A stretch of 64,000 nt of DNA from Sphingobacterium thalpophilum (GTDB lineage Bacteria > Bacteroidota > Bacteroidia > Sphingobacteriales > Sphingobacteriaceae), in contig CAMBMM010000001.1 of assembly GCA_945868825.1 (NCBI GenBank), positions 124,001 to 188,000 on the forward strand, written 5' to 3'. Both the position numbers and the translations under genes were made by a program. A model generated the notes under the pieces. It was not told the origin of the DNA. It worked only from the letters and a program-made list of their open reading frames with translations, and did not search any database. Position 1 is the first letter of the stretch. Each line of letters starts with the position of its first letter. Shown piece after piece: positions 45,998 through 54,399 of the stretch.

Positions 45998-46681
45998 TTA
46001 TTTTACCAATATAAGTTTGTACAATACCTCTACATCTTCAACATTGCCCCAACCTAAAAGGTCCATTTTTTCTTTTTTAAAAAAGATATCGAAGGTTTTC
46101 CCTTTGTATTTAGGATTTATGATTTCATCTCCTCCCTTCGTAGTAATGTATAGTTCATAGTCTTTGCTTTGATTATTCATAAAGTCATACTCATTACCCT
46201 TATCATCCTTAAAAGTGAAATGATAAAGGTCGCCAACTCCAAAATCTAGATAGTTAGCACGTATATAATTTTTTTCAGCGGCAGGTTTATCTAATGATTC
46301 AAAATCATACAATTTCTTCGTTAAAAGAATCAAACTATCGTTTTTTAGCGTTACCAATTGCTCAGATTTTTGTAGTTTATTCTTTTGTAAATTCAGCTCA
46401 GTTGTAAGTTGCTTTGCCTGCAATTCACCTTTAGTTAGGTTATCGTTTACAGCCTTAAGTGAAGCGTTTAATCCGCTAATTTTATCTTCTAATCCTGCTA
46501 TAGTGGTAGATAATTCTTTATTTTTTTGAGTGTGGATATTCCTTTCCTGGTCTATTTTACTAGTTAAGCTATCTATCTTGGCGGATAATATTTCAATTAC
46601 CTCTTTTTTAGATTGCCCAAAAGACAGGCTACTTATTAAACTGAATAGAACGATAATGAAGGTTCTAATTTTTATGGTCAT
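45998..46681 (-). CDS. Exported coiled-coil protein, unknown
   Basis: 227 residues with signal peptide (FIIVLFSLISSLSFGQ). Residues 25-125 form a heptad-rich coiled coil (KIDSLTSKIDQERNIHTQKNKELSTTIAGLEDKISGLNASLK and on). A C-terminal domain of about 90 residues (LDFGVGDLYHFTFKDDKGNEYDF...) has no recognised family. Probably periplasmic. Separate from its neighbours by 75 and 39 bases. Confidence 0.7.
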   Translation of the reverse strand: MTIKIRTFIIVLFSLISSLSFGQSKKEVIEILSAKIDSLTSKIDQERNIHTQKNKELSTTIAGLEDKISGLNASLKAVNDNLTKGELQAKQLTTELNLQKNKLQKSEQLVTLKNDSLILLTKKLYDFESLDKPAAEKNYIRANYLDFGVGDLYHFTFKDDKGNEYDFMNNQSKDYELYITTKGGDEIINPKYKGKTFDIFFKKEKMDLLGWGNVEDVEVLYKLILVK

Positions 46682-46720
46682 GATTTGGAAAATAAGTGGC
46701 GTGTTAATGAATTAAATATA

Positions 46721-47620
46721 TTATTTCGATAGCTGCTTTTCAAATTTATTATGAATGAAAAGTATTAAAAGTCCGAACAAAATAGCAGAAACAATTAATA
46801 GCGTATTCATAATACCGCTTACAGAAAAAGAAATTCGAATTAATATAGTTGAAATGATAAACCCCGAGTTTCGAATGACTTTGTGGAACTCGTCTGTGTG
46901 GAAAAATGAGAATAACAACAGTATTACATCGGCAATAATTAAAATATTGAAGAACTGTTCAAAGAAGATATTATTGATGTTTTGGAAAGAAATAGCGTTG
47001 CTTTCAAGCGGTTGAAAAATACCAATACTCCAATTGAAGAAGGAATACAGTGCAATAACTACAAGTGTAGGAACTAAGGCTGTAGCTATCCATTTTTTTG
47101 CGTTAATAAATTTCGAAATACTTAAAGAATGGGCTTCATTAGTTTCATTCGTTCTATATACTTTGCTTTTTTGAATATGGAACAGATAAATTAAATAGAA
47201 TAATAAAATTGATGCTACTAAATCATAGGTAAACTGCAAATCATTTTTTGTGTTAAACCAATTAGATGTAAGTGATAAATCGGAAAGGTCTTTGAACAAT
47301 CGTCTAATAATAATGAGCGCAATAATTTCATATTGCTTAGAGATATACGTAGAAGTTGATTTGGGGAGGTAATAAATTAAAAGATACACCTCATAAACCA
47401 ATATAAACGAAAAAGGGGTATAAATGGCAGCAATTGGATTTTTTAGCAGGTTTGATGGCTCATCAATAGCAATAATATTAAAATGGATCAATCCAATTAG
47501 TACCAAGTGAAGTATAAAACTCACAAGAGCAATCCATAAGATAACCCGTTCACTCTTTTCTTTAGTTTTTTTTGAAAGAAGCTTTTGATACAGGTTTTCC
47601 AAGAGTTTCGATACGCTCAT
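46721..47620 (-). CDS. Polytopic membrane protein, unknown
   Basis: 299 residues with about seven hydrophobic segments and a basic cytoplasmic loop (SKQYEIIALIIIRRLFKDLSD). It resembles the general layout of small ion-channel or transporter-like proteins, but I recognise no motif. AT-rich codon use. Neighbours give no clue. Confidence 0.65.
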   Translation of the reverse strand: MSVSKLLENLYQKLLSKKTKEKSERVILWIALVSFILHLVLIGLIHFNIIAIDEPSNLLKNPIAAIYTPFSFILVYEVYLLIYYLPKSTSTYISKQYEIIALIIIRRLFKDLSDLSLTSNWFNTKNDLQFTYDLVASILLFYLIYLFHIQKSKVYRTNETNEAHSLSISKFINAKKWIATALVPTLVVIALYSFFNWSIGIFQPLESNAISFQNINNIFFEQFFNILIIADVILLLFSFFHTDEFHKVIRNSGFIISTILIRISFSVSGIMNTLLIVSAILFGLLILFIHNKFEKQLSK

Positions 47621-47837
47621 AGTATTATTTTTTGGGTTTACAATTTGGTGTTTAGGCTTTTTTAAAAATTTTTCTACTTAATAAAGATAGTAATTTTCAT
47701 TATTCCAAAAACTTTTGAGATGGATGTGAAAAATAAAGATTTTAAAGAAGTATTTCAGCTGCCATCGTGTTAAACCGAAGTTATTGTCTGGCTGGATCTT
47801 CATGTGGGTTATAAAATCTGTGATTGTTAATTGTAAA

Positions 47838-48173
47838 TTATTTTTGAAGCCAAAATATATAGAAATTTAAGCACATGTAAAAAATAGCTGGCGATGAAAT
47901 CCAGAGACTGTCTTTCATTTTCAATCTCACTATTAAACCACAGAACATAAGAAGCCCTAGACTGAAAGATGCAATTGTTAAAACGGGGCTGAATGTTAGG
48001 CCAACTAGTAAACCTGTAGCTCCCAAAAATTCTAAGACTATGGTTAATAAACCAAGTTTCTCTAAGTTAAACCGTTTGAATTCGTTTTTCATATGGGGTG
48101 ACATGAAATAGGAAGCTACATAAGCATAGAATGACAAACTGGATATTAAGACACAAATTGTTTTTACAGACAT
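47838..48173 (-). CDS. DoxX-like membrane protein (second of a tandem pair)
   Basis: 111 residues from ATG at 48171-48173 (MSVKTICVLISSLSFYAYV); the track's earlier start (48212) runs into the upstream gene, so I drop it. Four hydrophobic segments and a central EFKRFNLEKLGLLTIVLEFLGATGLLVGL, similar to the neighbour's VKEFKQFGLNELTRNIVGASKIALATLLVAG. The two fit the DoxX-like family of small quinone-linked or unknown membrane proteins. Gap to the upstream copy is 7 bases. Confidence 0.7.
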   Translation of the reverse strand: MSVKTICVLISSLSFYAYVASYFMSPHMKNEFKRFNLEKLGLLTIVLEFLGATGLLVGLTFSPVLTIASFSLGLLMFCGLIVRLKMKDSLWISSPAIFYMCLNFYIFWLQK

Positions 48174-48180
48174 GTATGAA

Positions 48181-48519
48181 TTATTGAATGGATAACAATG
48201 CAATAATGGCACACAGCATCAAAAGAATTAGAGAGGGTAGGTGTTTACTGAATGGATTTTTAATTTTGAAATGGAAATATTGAGCTGCTATCATAAACAA
48301 CCCCATAAGTACTGAAGAGATTTGGACTAAGGATGGATACCAAATACCTGCAACAAGCAATGTTGCCAGCGCAATTTTAGATGCTCCTACAATATTTCGG
48401 GTTAGCTCATTTAATCCAAATTGTTTGAATTCTTTAACAACGTTATCGTACCTAAAAATCCAAACAAAGGCAACAGATAATGCCAAAACTAGTTGTGCTA
48501 GACTTAAGAGATTTTCCAT
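48181..48519 (-). CDS. DoxX-like membrane protein (first of a tandem pair)
   Basis: 112 residues, four hydrophobic segments, with FVWIFRYDNVVKEFKQFGLNELTRNIVGASKIALATLLVAGIWYP typical of the DoxX-like family. It aligns along its length with the next gene, so the pair looks like a tandem duplication. No catalytic residues visible. Confidence 0.75.
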   Translation of the reverse strand: MENLLSLAQLVLALSVAFVWIFRYDNVVKEFKQFGLNELTRNIVGASKIALATLLVAGIWYPSLVQISSVLMGLFMIAAQYFHFKIKNPFSKHLPSLILLMLCAIIALLSIQ

Positions 48520-48662
48520 AGTATTATTTTAAATAATTTAACATCAGGTTGATTAGCTAATTTAAATATAGCGAAGATATGTAAAACCATCTAGCCAAAC
48601 ATTTATGGTAAAATAAACCATAGATGTAATCTAATTCGTTTACCAATTTTAGCAGATCATCA

Positions 48663-50111
48663 TTACTTCATAAACAGGTCACTAAACTGAAATCCTTCTA
48701 CGAATCTATCCTTGCTTAGTTTTTTATATTCAACCAATGCCCAAAGGACAAACTCTTTTAAAAAGTAGGTATCTTCTTTGCTTGTTTCTGGCTGGTATTT
48801 TTTTATCAGCTCGTTTAATGGTTTTACCGAATCCAGTTCCTTTTTATACTCTTCATCCGTAGCATCATCTAACAATTCCAAGCCGGGTTCATTTTCAAAC
48901 CAGTCTATAATGTCAGCATATGCACTTTTACTTGGGTCCTTTTCTAATTTTCCAATTTTTGGGAAATAGGTAGGGAACAAGGTAGATACCGCATCGGCAA
49001 TTAATTTTTGTGCAACCATTGCGGCTCCTTCTTGTTCACCTTCGTATACCAATTCAACCTTGCCAGTAATAGCTGGAATGATCCCCATAAAATCGGCTAA
49101 ACGAACGGTGGTTCTATTTACACCTAATTTTAAAGCTCTACGTTCGGCAGTACTTATTAAATTTTGGTAAGCCGTAATACTCATACGGGCACTTACGCCA
49201 CTTTTGCTGTCTACAAATTCACTTTCACGAGCTTCAAAGCTTATTTGCTCTAAAATATCTTTTGCTAAAGAGGGTACATAAACCGAATTCGACTGATCTT
49301 CGTTCAGCTTTGCTTCTTGCGCTGTTATTATTTTGGCTATGGCAATGGTTTCCGGATAATGGGTAAGAATCTGCGAACCAATTCTATCTTTTAATGGAGT
49401 TACAATACTTCCTCTATTGGTATAATCTTCGGGGTTGGCTGTAAATACAAATTGCATATCAAGGGGTAAGCGCACTTTATACCCTCGTATTTGCACATCA
49501 CCTTCTTGCAATATATTGAAGAGAGCTACTTGTATCCTTGCTTGCAAATCGGGCAATTCGTTGATCACAAAAATGCAACGATTGGCTCTAGGTATCATTC
49601 CATAGTGAATCACCCGATCATCGGCATACGATAATTTTAAGTTAGCAGCTTTAATAGGATCCACATCACCTATAATATCAGCTACCGTTACATCGGGTGT
49701 AGCCAGTTTTTCAAAAAACCGATCGTTTCTATGTATCCAAGTTATAGGCGTATCCTCTTTTTTTTCGGCTATCAATTCTTTGGCATAACGTGAAATGGGA
49801 TTCAAGGGATCATCGTTTATTTCGGAACCTTCCACTATGGGCATGTATTCATCCAACAATTCCGTCATCTTTCGGGCAAGCCTTGTTTTTGCTTGTCCGC
49901 GTAACCCCAACAGGTTAATATTATGCCGCGATAAAATAGCTCTTTCCAATTCAGGGATCACTGTATTTTCAAAACCATGTACCCCTTCAAAAACAGGTTT
50001 TCCCGATTTTATTTTCTCCCGTAAATTATGTCGCAATTCATCTTTTATGCTTTTAGAAACATAACCTGCTTTTTTCAATTCACCCAGGGTTTTTATATTC
50101 TCCATTTTCAT
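48663..50111 (-). CDS. MoxR/magnesium-chelatase-type AAA ATPase
   Basis: 482 residues. Walker A-like GLRGQAKTRLA (69-79), Walker B-like RCIFVINELPDL (the usual D-E appears as N-E, in line with MoxR/chelatase variation), and a sensor region FVFTANPEDYTNRGSIVTPLKDRIGS. C-terminal region carries the lid domain. It should pair with the VWA protein encoded 5 bases upstream and remodel or insert a metal into a target. Start ATG at 50111 or M3. Confidence 0.86.
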   Translation of the reverse strand: MKMENIKTLGELKKAGYVSKSIKDELRHNLREKIKSGKPVFEGVHGFENTVIPELERAILSRHNINLLGLRGQAKTRLARKMTELLDEYMPIVEGSEINDDPLNPISRYAKELIAEKKEDTPITWIHRNDRFFEKLATPDVTVADIIGDVDPIKAANLKLSYADDRVIHYGMIPRANRCIFVINELPDLQARIQVALFNILQEGDVQIRGYKVRLPLDMQFVFTANPEDYTNRGSIVTPLKDRIGSQILTHYPETIAIAKIITAQEAKLNEDQSNSVYVPSLAKDILEQISFEARESEFVDSKSGVSARMSITAYQNLISTAERRALKLGVNRTTVRLADFMGIIPAITGKVELVYEGEQEGAAMVAQKLIADAVSTLFPTYFPKIGKLEKDPSKSAYADIIDWFENEPGLELLDDATDEEYKKELDSVKPLNELIKKYQPETSKEDTYFLKEFVLWALVEYKKLSKDRFVEGFQFSDLFMK

Positions 50112-50116
50112 AGTCG

Positions 50117-51280
50117 TTATTTTAATTTCTTTTTTCGGTTGGTCTCGTAATCTTCAAATATCATTTCGCCCAATCCTTTCAATCCGGTATAAAACGCTTT
50201 GCCCTGATTGGCTGCCGTAAAATTATCTACAAACTCCTGCAAATAGCCATCACGGGCAATCATAAACGTGGTAATGGGTATATGCAGTTTACGGGCCTGT
50301 TGCGCCTGGTTATAACATTGTTCAACAATATAGGGGTCTAGTCCGTTGCTATTCATATAATACCTGCCATCTTTTTCTTTCACGCAACTGGGCTTACCAT
50401 CGGTAATCATAAAAATTTGTTTGTTGGTATTTCTTTTTCGGCGCAACATATCCATGGCCAATTGCAAGCCGGCTACGGTGTTGGTATGGTAAGGCCCCAC
50501 GGTTAAATAGGGGAGATCTTTAATGGCAATAGACCAGGCATCATCCCCGAATACTAAAATATCCAACGTGTCTTTTGGATAACGGGTGGTTATCAATTCG
50601 GCCAAGGCCATGGCCACTTTTTTGGCTGGCGTAATTCTATCTTCACCGTACAAAATCATGCTATGGCTAATGTCTATCATCAGTACCGTACTCATTTGTG
50701 CCTTGTACTGGGCATCCTCCACTACCAGATCATTTTCGGTAAGGGTGAACTCGTCTACGCCATTGTTTATTTGTGCATTGCGCAAACTTTCGGTAAGCGA
50801 AATACTTTCTACGGAGTCGCCAAAGGTATAGGCTCTAAATTCACCAGTTTGCTCGTCGCCGTTACCGGCATATTTGGTCTTGTGATTTCCGGTGCCAGAT
50901 TTTTTTAAATTACCAAAGATTTGGTCGAGGGCTGCTTGGCGTATTTCTCGTTCGGTTTTAGAGGTAATAGACATTCCACCGGTGCCATCGGGATTTACTT
51001 CTTGTTTGATGTAGCCTTTTTGTTTCAGGTCTTCAATAAAATCGTCGATGGTGTAATTTTCATCGGTGAGCTTATATTCCTTATCCAGCGCCCGTAGCCA
51101 ATCAATGGCCTCATCAAAGTCGCCCGAAGTATGTACAATAAGTTCCTTAAATATGTCGAATAGTTTATCGAATGGAGCAATAAAAGGAGCCTCATAAGTT
51201 TTAAATGCAAATCCTTTTTTATGCGTGTATTCCATCACCGTAAAATTACGATTTTTAGCCAATACAACTTTGTGTGGCAT
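50117..51280 (-). CDS. VWA-domain protein, partner of the MoxR-type ATPase
   Basis: 387 residues from 51280, or 372 from the internal ATG at 51235 (MEYTHKKGF), which I think slightly more likely. The VWA domain (about 200-385) has the MIDAS motif DISHS with later TDGKPS. An N-terminal helical domain precedes it. It would bind a metal-bridged partner while the ATPase works. The repeat tract upstream stays in frame with this gene for about 73 codons, back to a TAG, but contains no in-frame ATG. Confidence 0.85.
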   Translation of the reverse strand: MPHKVVLAKNRNFTVMEYTHKKGFAFKTYEAPFIAPFDKLFDIFKELIVHTSGDFDEAIDWLRALDKEYKLTDENYTIDDFIEDLKQKGYIKQEVNPDGTGGMSITSKTEREIRQAALDQIFGNLKKSGTGNHKTKYAGNGDEQTGEFRAYTFGDSVESISLTESLRNAQINNGVDEFTLTENDLVVEDAQYKAQMSTVLMIDISHSMILYGEDRITPAKKVAMALAELITTRYPKDTLDILVFGDDAWSIAIKDLPYLTVGPYHTNTVAGLQLAMDMLRRKRNTNKQIFMITDGKPSCVKEKDGRYYMNSNGLDPYIVEQCYNQAQQARKLHIPITTFMIARDGYLQEFVDNFTAANQGKAFYTGLKGLGEMIFEDYETNRKKKLK

Positions 51281-51304
51281 TGTTTTTTTTATGTAAAATT
51301 GAGC

Positions 51305-51598
51305 TTTTTTGGTGGGTGCTTTTGCATTGCTTCGGGCGACTGCGGCACGCTCTCGTGCGGCTGCGCCTTGTTGAGGTGCTACTGTGTCTTGGTAAAGTCT
51401 TACTGCGCCATGGTGAGGTGCTACTGCGTCTTGATCATATGCTACTGCGCCTTGGTAAAGTCTTACTGCGCCATGGTGAGGTGCTACTGCGGCATGCTAT
51501 CGGGCGGGTGTGACACGCTATCGGGCTACTGTTTCACTACTTCGGATGGATGTTGCATTGCTTCGGATGGATGTTGCATTCTTTGGGGTGGCTGTTAC
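51305..51598. repeat. Degenerate tandem repeat with 21-bp period
   Basis: About 14 units of 21 bases fill the 354-base gap between the VWA gene and the 97-residue membrane protein. On the minus strand typical units read GGCGCAGTAAGACTTTACCAA and GACGCAGTAGCACCTCACCAT; the outer units carry CGAAGCAAT or CGATAGC instead. A 42-base double unit occurs twice (GCAGTAGCACCTCACCAT + GGCGCAGTAAGACTTTACCAA). Period is a multiple of 3, so one frame on each strand stays open for long, giving the Cys-rich plus-strand ORF 51221-51700. I see no support for that ORF as a gene. Confidence 0.85.
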
Positions 51599-51634
51599 CT
51601 ACTTAGCTTTTTTCATACGCTACTAATGTTGCGT

Positions 51635-51928
51635 TTATTTACTAAAAACCATAAACAAAATAGTAGTTATACTAATAAGCATAGCATAGATATAAAGTGA
51701 TCTGACACTAAACTTTTCTTTTACCACTAATATCAGAGAAAGTATTGGCAGGATAAATAACATAGCTAGAGCGGGAAGCCACAGTATCTCAAAGATGGCA
51801 CCACCTAAAGCAGAATTATATACATTTATGAACTGTCCCAACCAGCAATATCCAGCCACAATGATGCTCAGAATAAAGACTATTTTACTTGTTCTTGAAT
51901 TAGAAAACGAAGTTAAATTCTCTTTCAT
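51635..51928 (-). CDS. Small membrane protein, unknown
   Basis: 97 residues with three hydrophobic segments (IVFILSIIVAGYCWLG, FEILWLPALAMLFILPILSLILVV, LYIYAMLISITTILFMVF). No motif recognised. It lies between the 21-bp repeat tract and fold-back element A. Could be a cassette gene; otherwise no context. Confidence 0.6.
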   Translation of the reverse strand: MKENLTSFSNSRTSKIVFILSIIVAGYCWLGQFINVYNSALGGAIFEILWLPALAMLFILPILSLILVVKEKFSVRSLYIYAMLISITTILFMVFSK

Positions 51929-51962
51929 AAATTTTAAATCAATGGGTGAATATAGCTTTGCC

Positions 51963-52107
51963 TATAACGTTTGGCCGCTTGGCGAAGGTGCGGGAAATTG
52001 AAGCACTAAAGCTGAATTTATTACTAATATTCAATTGAAAAACTGCCGTTGAATTTTGCACCTCAGCCCCCATTTTGGCAAACCCATGTTGTGCTCTCGT
52101 TGTTATG
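51963..52107. repeat. Fold-back repeat element A (cassette-like)
   Basis: Outer inverted arms TATAAC / GTTATG, an inner AGGTGC (51986-51991) / GCACCT (52058-52063), and further partly complementary arms. It shares GCGGGAAAT..AAGCAC..AAAGCT..ATTTA and TTTTGGCAAACCCATGTT with element B. It lies in the gap downstream of the Sco1-like gene (minus direction). Confidence 0.75.
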
Positions 52108-52109
52108 TA

Positions 52110-52730
52110 CTATTCAGCCTTCAATACTTTAATGTCTTGTATTAAATTTTGGATACTATTTGGGTCAAGTCCGTTGTAAATTCCACGAATATGCCTTTGC
52201 TTGTCAATAAGTATGAAATTTTCGGTATGTAAAAAAACATCGTTACTTTTTCTAATGCCTTCGTCTTCTTCTACAAAATAATATTTTCGTCCCAAATCAT
52301 AGATTTCATTTTTATCACCTGTTAAAAGTTTCCATCTTTTAAAATCAACTTTTTTGTCTTTCGCATATTGTTTTAAAACGGATACACTATCTTTTTCGGG
52401 GGTTACACTATGAGACAATAACAAAACTTCATTGTCATTGATAAATTCTGTTTGTATGTCTGTCATACTGTTTGTCATTTTAAGGCAAATGCCTGGGCAA
52501 GTCGTAAAAAAGAAATCCACCACACATATTTCCCCTTCAATATCTTTTTCAGTGAAGGGTTGATTTTCTTGATTTATGAGTTTGAAGGGTCTGATTTTAT
52601 GAAATGTGTTTTCATTAGTCATTTCCCATTTTGGCGTAAAATCTGGGGTGTCGTAATAAGGAAGTTGTTTTTTATTTTCCTTACACGAAACCATTATTAA
52701 TACATAAAGAATTAAATAAAAGTATTTCAT
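52110..52730 (-). CDS. Sco1/SenC-family lipoprotein
   Basis: 206 residues. Lipobox VSCK (C16). Thioredoxin-like Sco domain with the metal pair CPGIC (C78, C82) and the distal His in VFLHTENF (H168), all copper ligands of Sco proteins intact. It should carry copper to cytochrome oxidase or act as a periplasmic thiol protein. It overlaps the MORN-like gene by 4 bases and is the last gene of a three-gene unit ended by fold-back element A. Confidence 0.86.
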   Translation of the reverse strand: MKYFYLILYVLIMVSCKENKKQLPYYDTPDFTPKWEMTNENTFHKIRPFKLINQENQPFTEKDIEGEICVVDFFFTTCPGICLKMTNSMTDIQTEFINDNEVLLLSHSVTPEKDSVSVLKQYAKDKKVDFKRWKLLTGDKNEIYDLGRKYYFVEEDEGIRKSNDVFLHTENFILIDKQRHIRGIYNGLDPNSIQNLIQDIKVLKAE

Positions 52731-53350
52731 TTTAGTTTTTCATCTTTTAAAGTATAACACAATGCTGACTTTTGAAGCCCATATCTTACGCCATCTTTTA
52801 CCTCGTAATTAATGTAGGGTTTTCCGTTTTCACGCCACGCCTTTTGCATACCATTTTCTCGGTCGTCAGTAAAACTTAATTCATAATATTGGTTTCCGCT
52901 TTCATACCATTGCTTTTGTATCCCTTCTCGTTTGTCGTTAAAATATACAAAATCAAATTTCTTGTTTCCATTTCCCCAATAGCCTACATGTTGTCCATAA
53001 CCTATTCCATTTCTATAATTTCGAAGCGTTTCTAATTTGCCATTTGGGAAAAATGTTTTGGTTGTACCGTGTTGTTTTCCTTTAAAGTAAGAACCAACAC
53101 TTTTTATAGTATCGGTTTCATATACGTCTATTATAAAACCCGAATAGGGTTTACTACCAAAGTAATAAACCCCATTTTGCAATTTTATACTTGTATTGTC
53201 TCCAAAAATAGTATCATTTGGAATTTTCGAAACGTCAATATTTTCAAAAACATGTATTGCTTTATCCTCTTTTGGATGGGAACAGCCAAAAGTAAAAATG
53301 CAAAAAATGTAGAAAGAAAACTTAGTTAGTGAAAGTTCCTTTAGTACCAT
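52727..53350 (-). CDS. MORN-repeat-like lipoprotein
   Basis: 207 residues. Lipobox FGCSHP (Cys near 23). Residues from about 85 hold repeated short units of the MORN/YwqK type (YFKGKQHGTTKTFFPNGKLE, WGNGNKKFDFVYFNDKREGIQKQWYESGNQYYELSF, ENGMQKAWRENGKPY). Such repeats bind surfaces or lipids; some bacterial members are annotated as antitoxin-like, without a toxin here. The start overlaps the YHYH gene 3' end by 29 bases; the stop overlaps the Sco1-like gene start by 4 bases, so the three genes are coupled. Confidence 0.75.
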   Translation of the reverse strand: MVLKELSLTKFSFYIFCIFTFGCSHPKEDKAIHVFENIDVSKIPNDTIFGDNTSIKLQNGVYYFGSKPYSGFIIDVYETDTIKSVGSYFKGKQHGTTKTFFPNGKLETLRNYRNGIGYGQHVGYWGNGNKKFDFVYFNDKREGIQKQWYESGNQYYELSFTDDRENGMQKAWRENGKPYINYEVKDGVRYGLQKSALCYTLKDEKLK

Positions 53351-54110
53351 AGTAACTACCGGCTTTTAAAATATAATATCCTGTATTTAAATAATTTACA
53401 TTTGATGCATGATAGTGATAAATGCCGTTGGGAAAATTCTGTGTTGGTCCTGAATGTCCACCATATGCATCTAAAGTTGGATAAACGCCTGTGGTATCTT
53501 TTCTACCATAAATAGGAAAGCCATCACGCAAAAATCCAATCAATTTTGCATCGTCTGCCGAAGTGTACTTACCTGTAGTATGATAATGATAGTTTTTTGG
53601 AGGTGCTGGATGTGCACCTGAAGCATCAAAAGTTTTTATTGTCAACGCATCAAGAGGGATATTCCCACCTTCTCTGTCATTAAAAAGAGCTACTCCGTTT
53701 AATGCCATACCGATTTCCCCTAATGATGTTGCTTCTTTAGAAGATGCTTCATTGGGATTTGTAGGAATTGTCATTGAATAGTTTTGAGCAATCATAGTAG
53801 CATTTACATTAGGTGCATGTCCTGAAGGAAACGCTTCATACAAGGCATTACCAATTCCCCAATAAGGCGTTTTATGGTCTGGCAATCCATTGCTTTTAAG
53901 CGTAATGCTAGTTGTATTACCACTACCATTTGTAGTTATGGTTACTGCACTTGTGAATTTTGATTGTACTACACTTGTAACAGAAACAGCACCAGTAGAA
54001 ACAATAGCACCAGTAGAACCAGAGGACATACTACCTTTCTTACAAGAATAGATAATTACACTTAAAGCCAGTAGGCTTAATCCGAAAATTGAAAACTTTA
54101 CCTTGTTCAT
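53322..54110 (-). CDS. YHYH-domain lipoprotein
   Basis: 262 residues with a lipobox (IIYSCKKG, Cys near 23). The YHYH motif occurs twice: PPKNYHYHTTGKYT and PNGIYHYHASNVNY. Between them LIGFLRDGFPIYGRKD and YGGHSGP are also family features. YHYH proteins are exported and probably bind metal by their histidines; function unknown. First gene of the unit YHYH-MORN-Sco1, flanked by fold-back elements B and A. Confidence 0.8.
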   Translation of the reverse strand: MNKVKFSIFGLSLLALSVIIYSCKKGSMSSGSTGAIVSTGAVSVTSVVQSKFTSAVTITTNGSGNTTSITLKSNGLPDHKTPYWGIGNALYEAFPSGHAPNVNATMIAQNYSMTIPTNPNEASSKEATSLGEIGMALNGVALFNDREGGNIPLDALTIKTFDASGAHPAPPKNYHYHTTGKYTSADDAKLIGFLRDGFPIYGRKDTTGVYPTLDAYGGHSGPTQNFPNGIYHYHASNVNYLNTGYYILKAGSYYGTKGTFTN

Positions 54111-54232
54111 ATTTATTTTTATTAATTATTTAATTTAGACTTTCTGAAATTAGAAAGGTTTAATTAGTTAGACGATTTTTTTTGAAATTTTCTTTGGTCG
54201 GATTTCGTATCTGATGCGTATTGGTAAAATTT

Positions 54233-54328
54233 CCGCTAACGGTACTTGGCTTTGCGTTTGGGCGGGAAATCAAAGCACAAAGCTTCATTTAAACACTGAA
54301 CCCGCTTTTGCCAAACCCATGTTAGCGG
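54233..54328. repeat. Fold-back repeat element B (cassette-like)
   Basis: Perfect outer arms CCGCTAAC / GTTAGCGG (54233-54240, 54321-54328), inner TTGGC / GCCAA and GCGGG / CCCGC, so the whole 96 bases can fold on itself. It is homologous to element A (shared GCGGGAAAT, AAGCAC, AAACCCATGTT stretches) and sits in the gap between the two YHYH genes. Confidence 0.82.
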
Positions 54329-54399
54329 TAGGTTTTATTTCTGTTTAGTTATTCTAGCTCTAAATTTCATAAATGTTTCTTCAATTTTAAATACATATA

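Noticed and set aside
51305-51598. CRISPR array
   Set aside because: Units are contiguous 21-mers with no unique spacers, and no cas genes are near.
51221-51700. Cys-rich 159-residue plus-strand ORF
   Set aside because: Its Cys-every-seven pattern is just the 21-bp repeat read in one frame; the ends run antisense into the VWA gene and into the 97-residue membrane protein gene, with no promoter or leader evidence.
52727-53350. Toxin-antitoxin pair based on YwqK-like MORN repeats
   Set aside because: No toxin ORF is adjacent, and the protein is an exported lipoprotein, so an antitoxin role is unlikely.
51963-54328. True integron with attC sites
   Set aside because: The outer arms do not match RYYYAAC/GTTRRRY properly and no integrase gene is visible; kept only as cassette-like.
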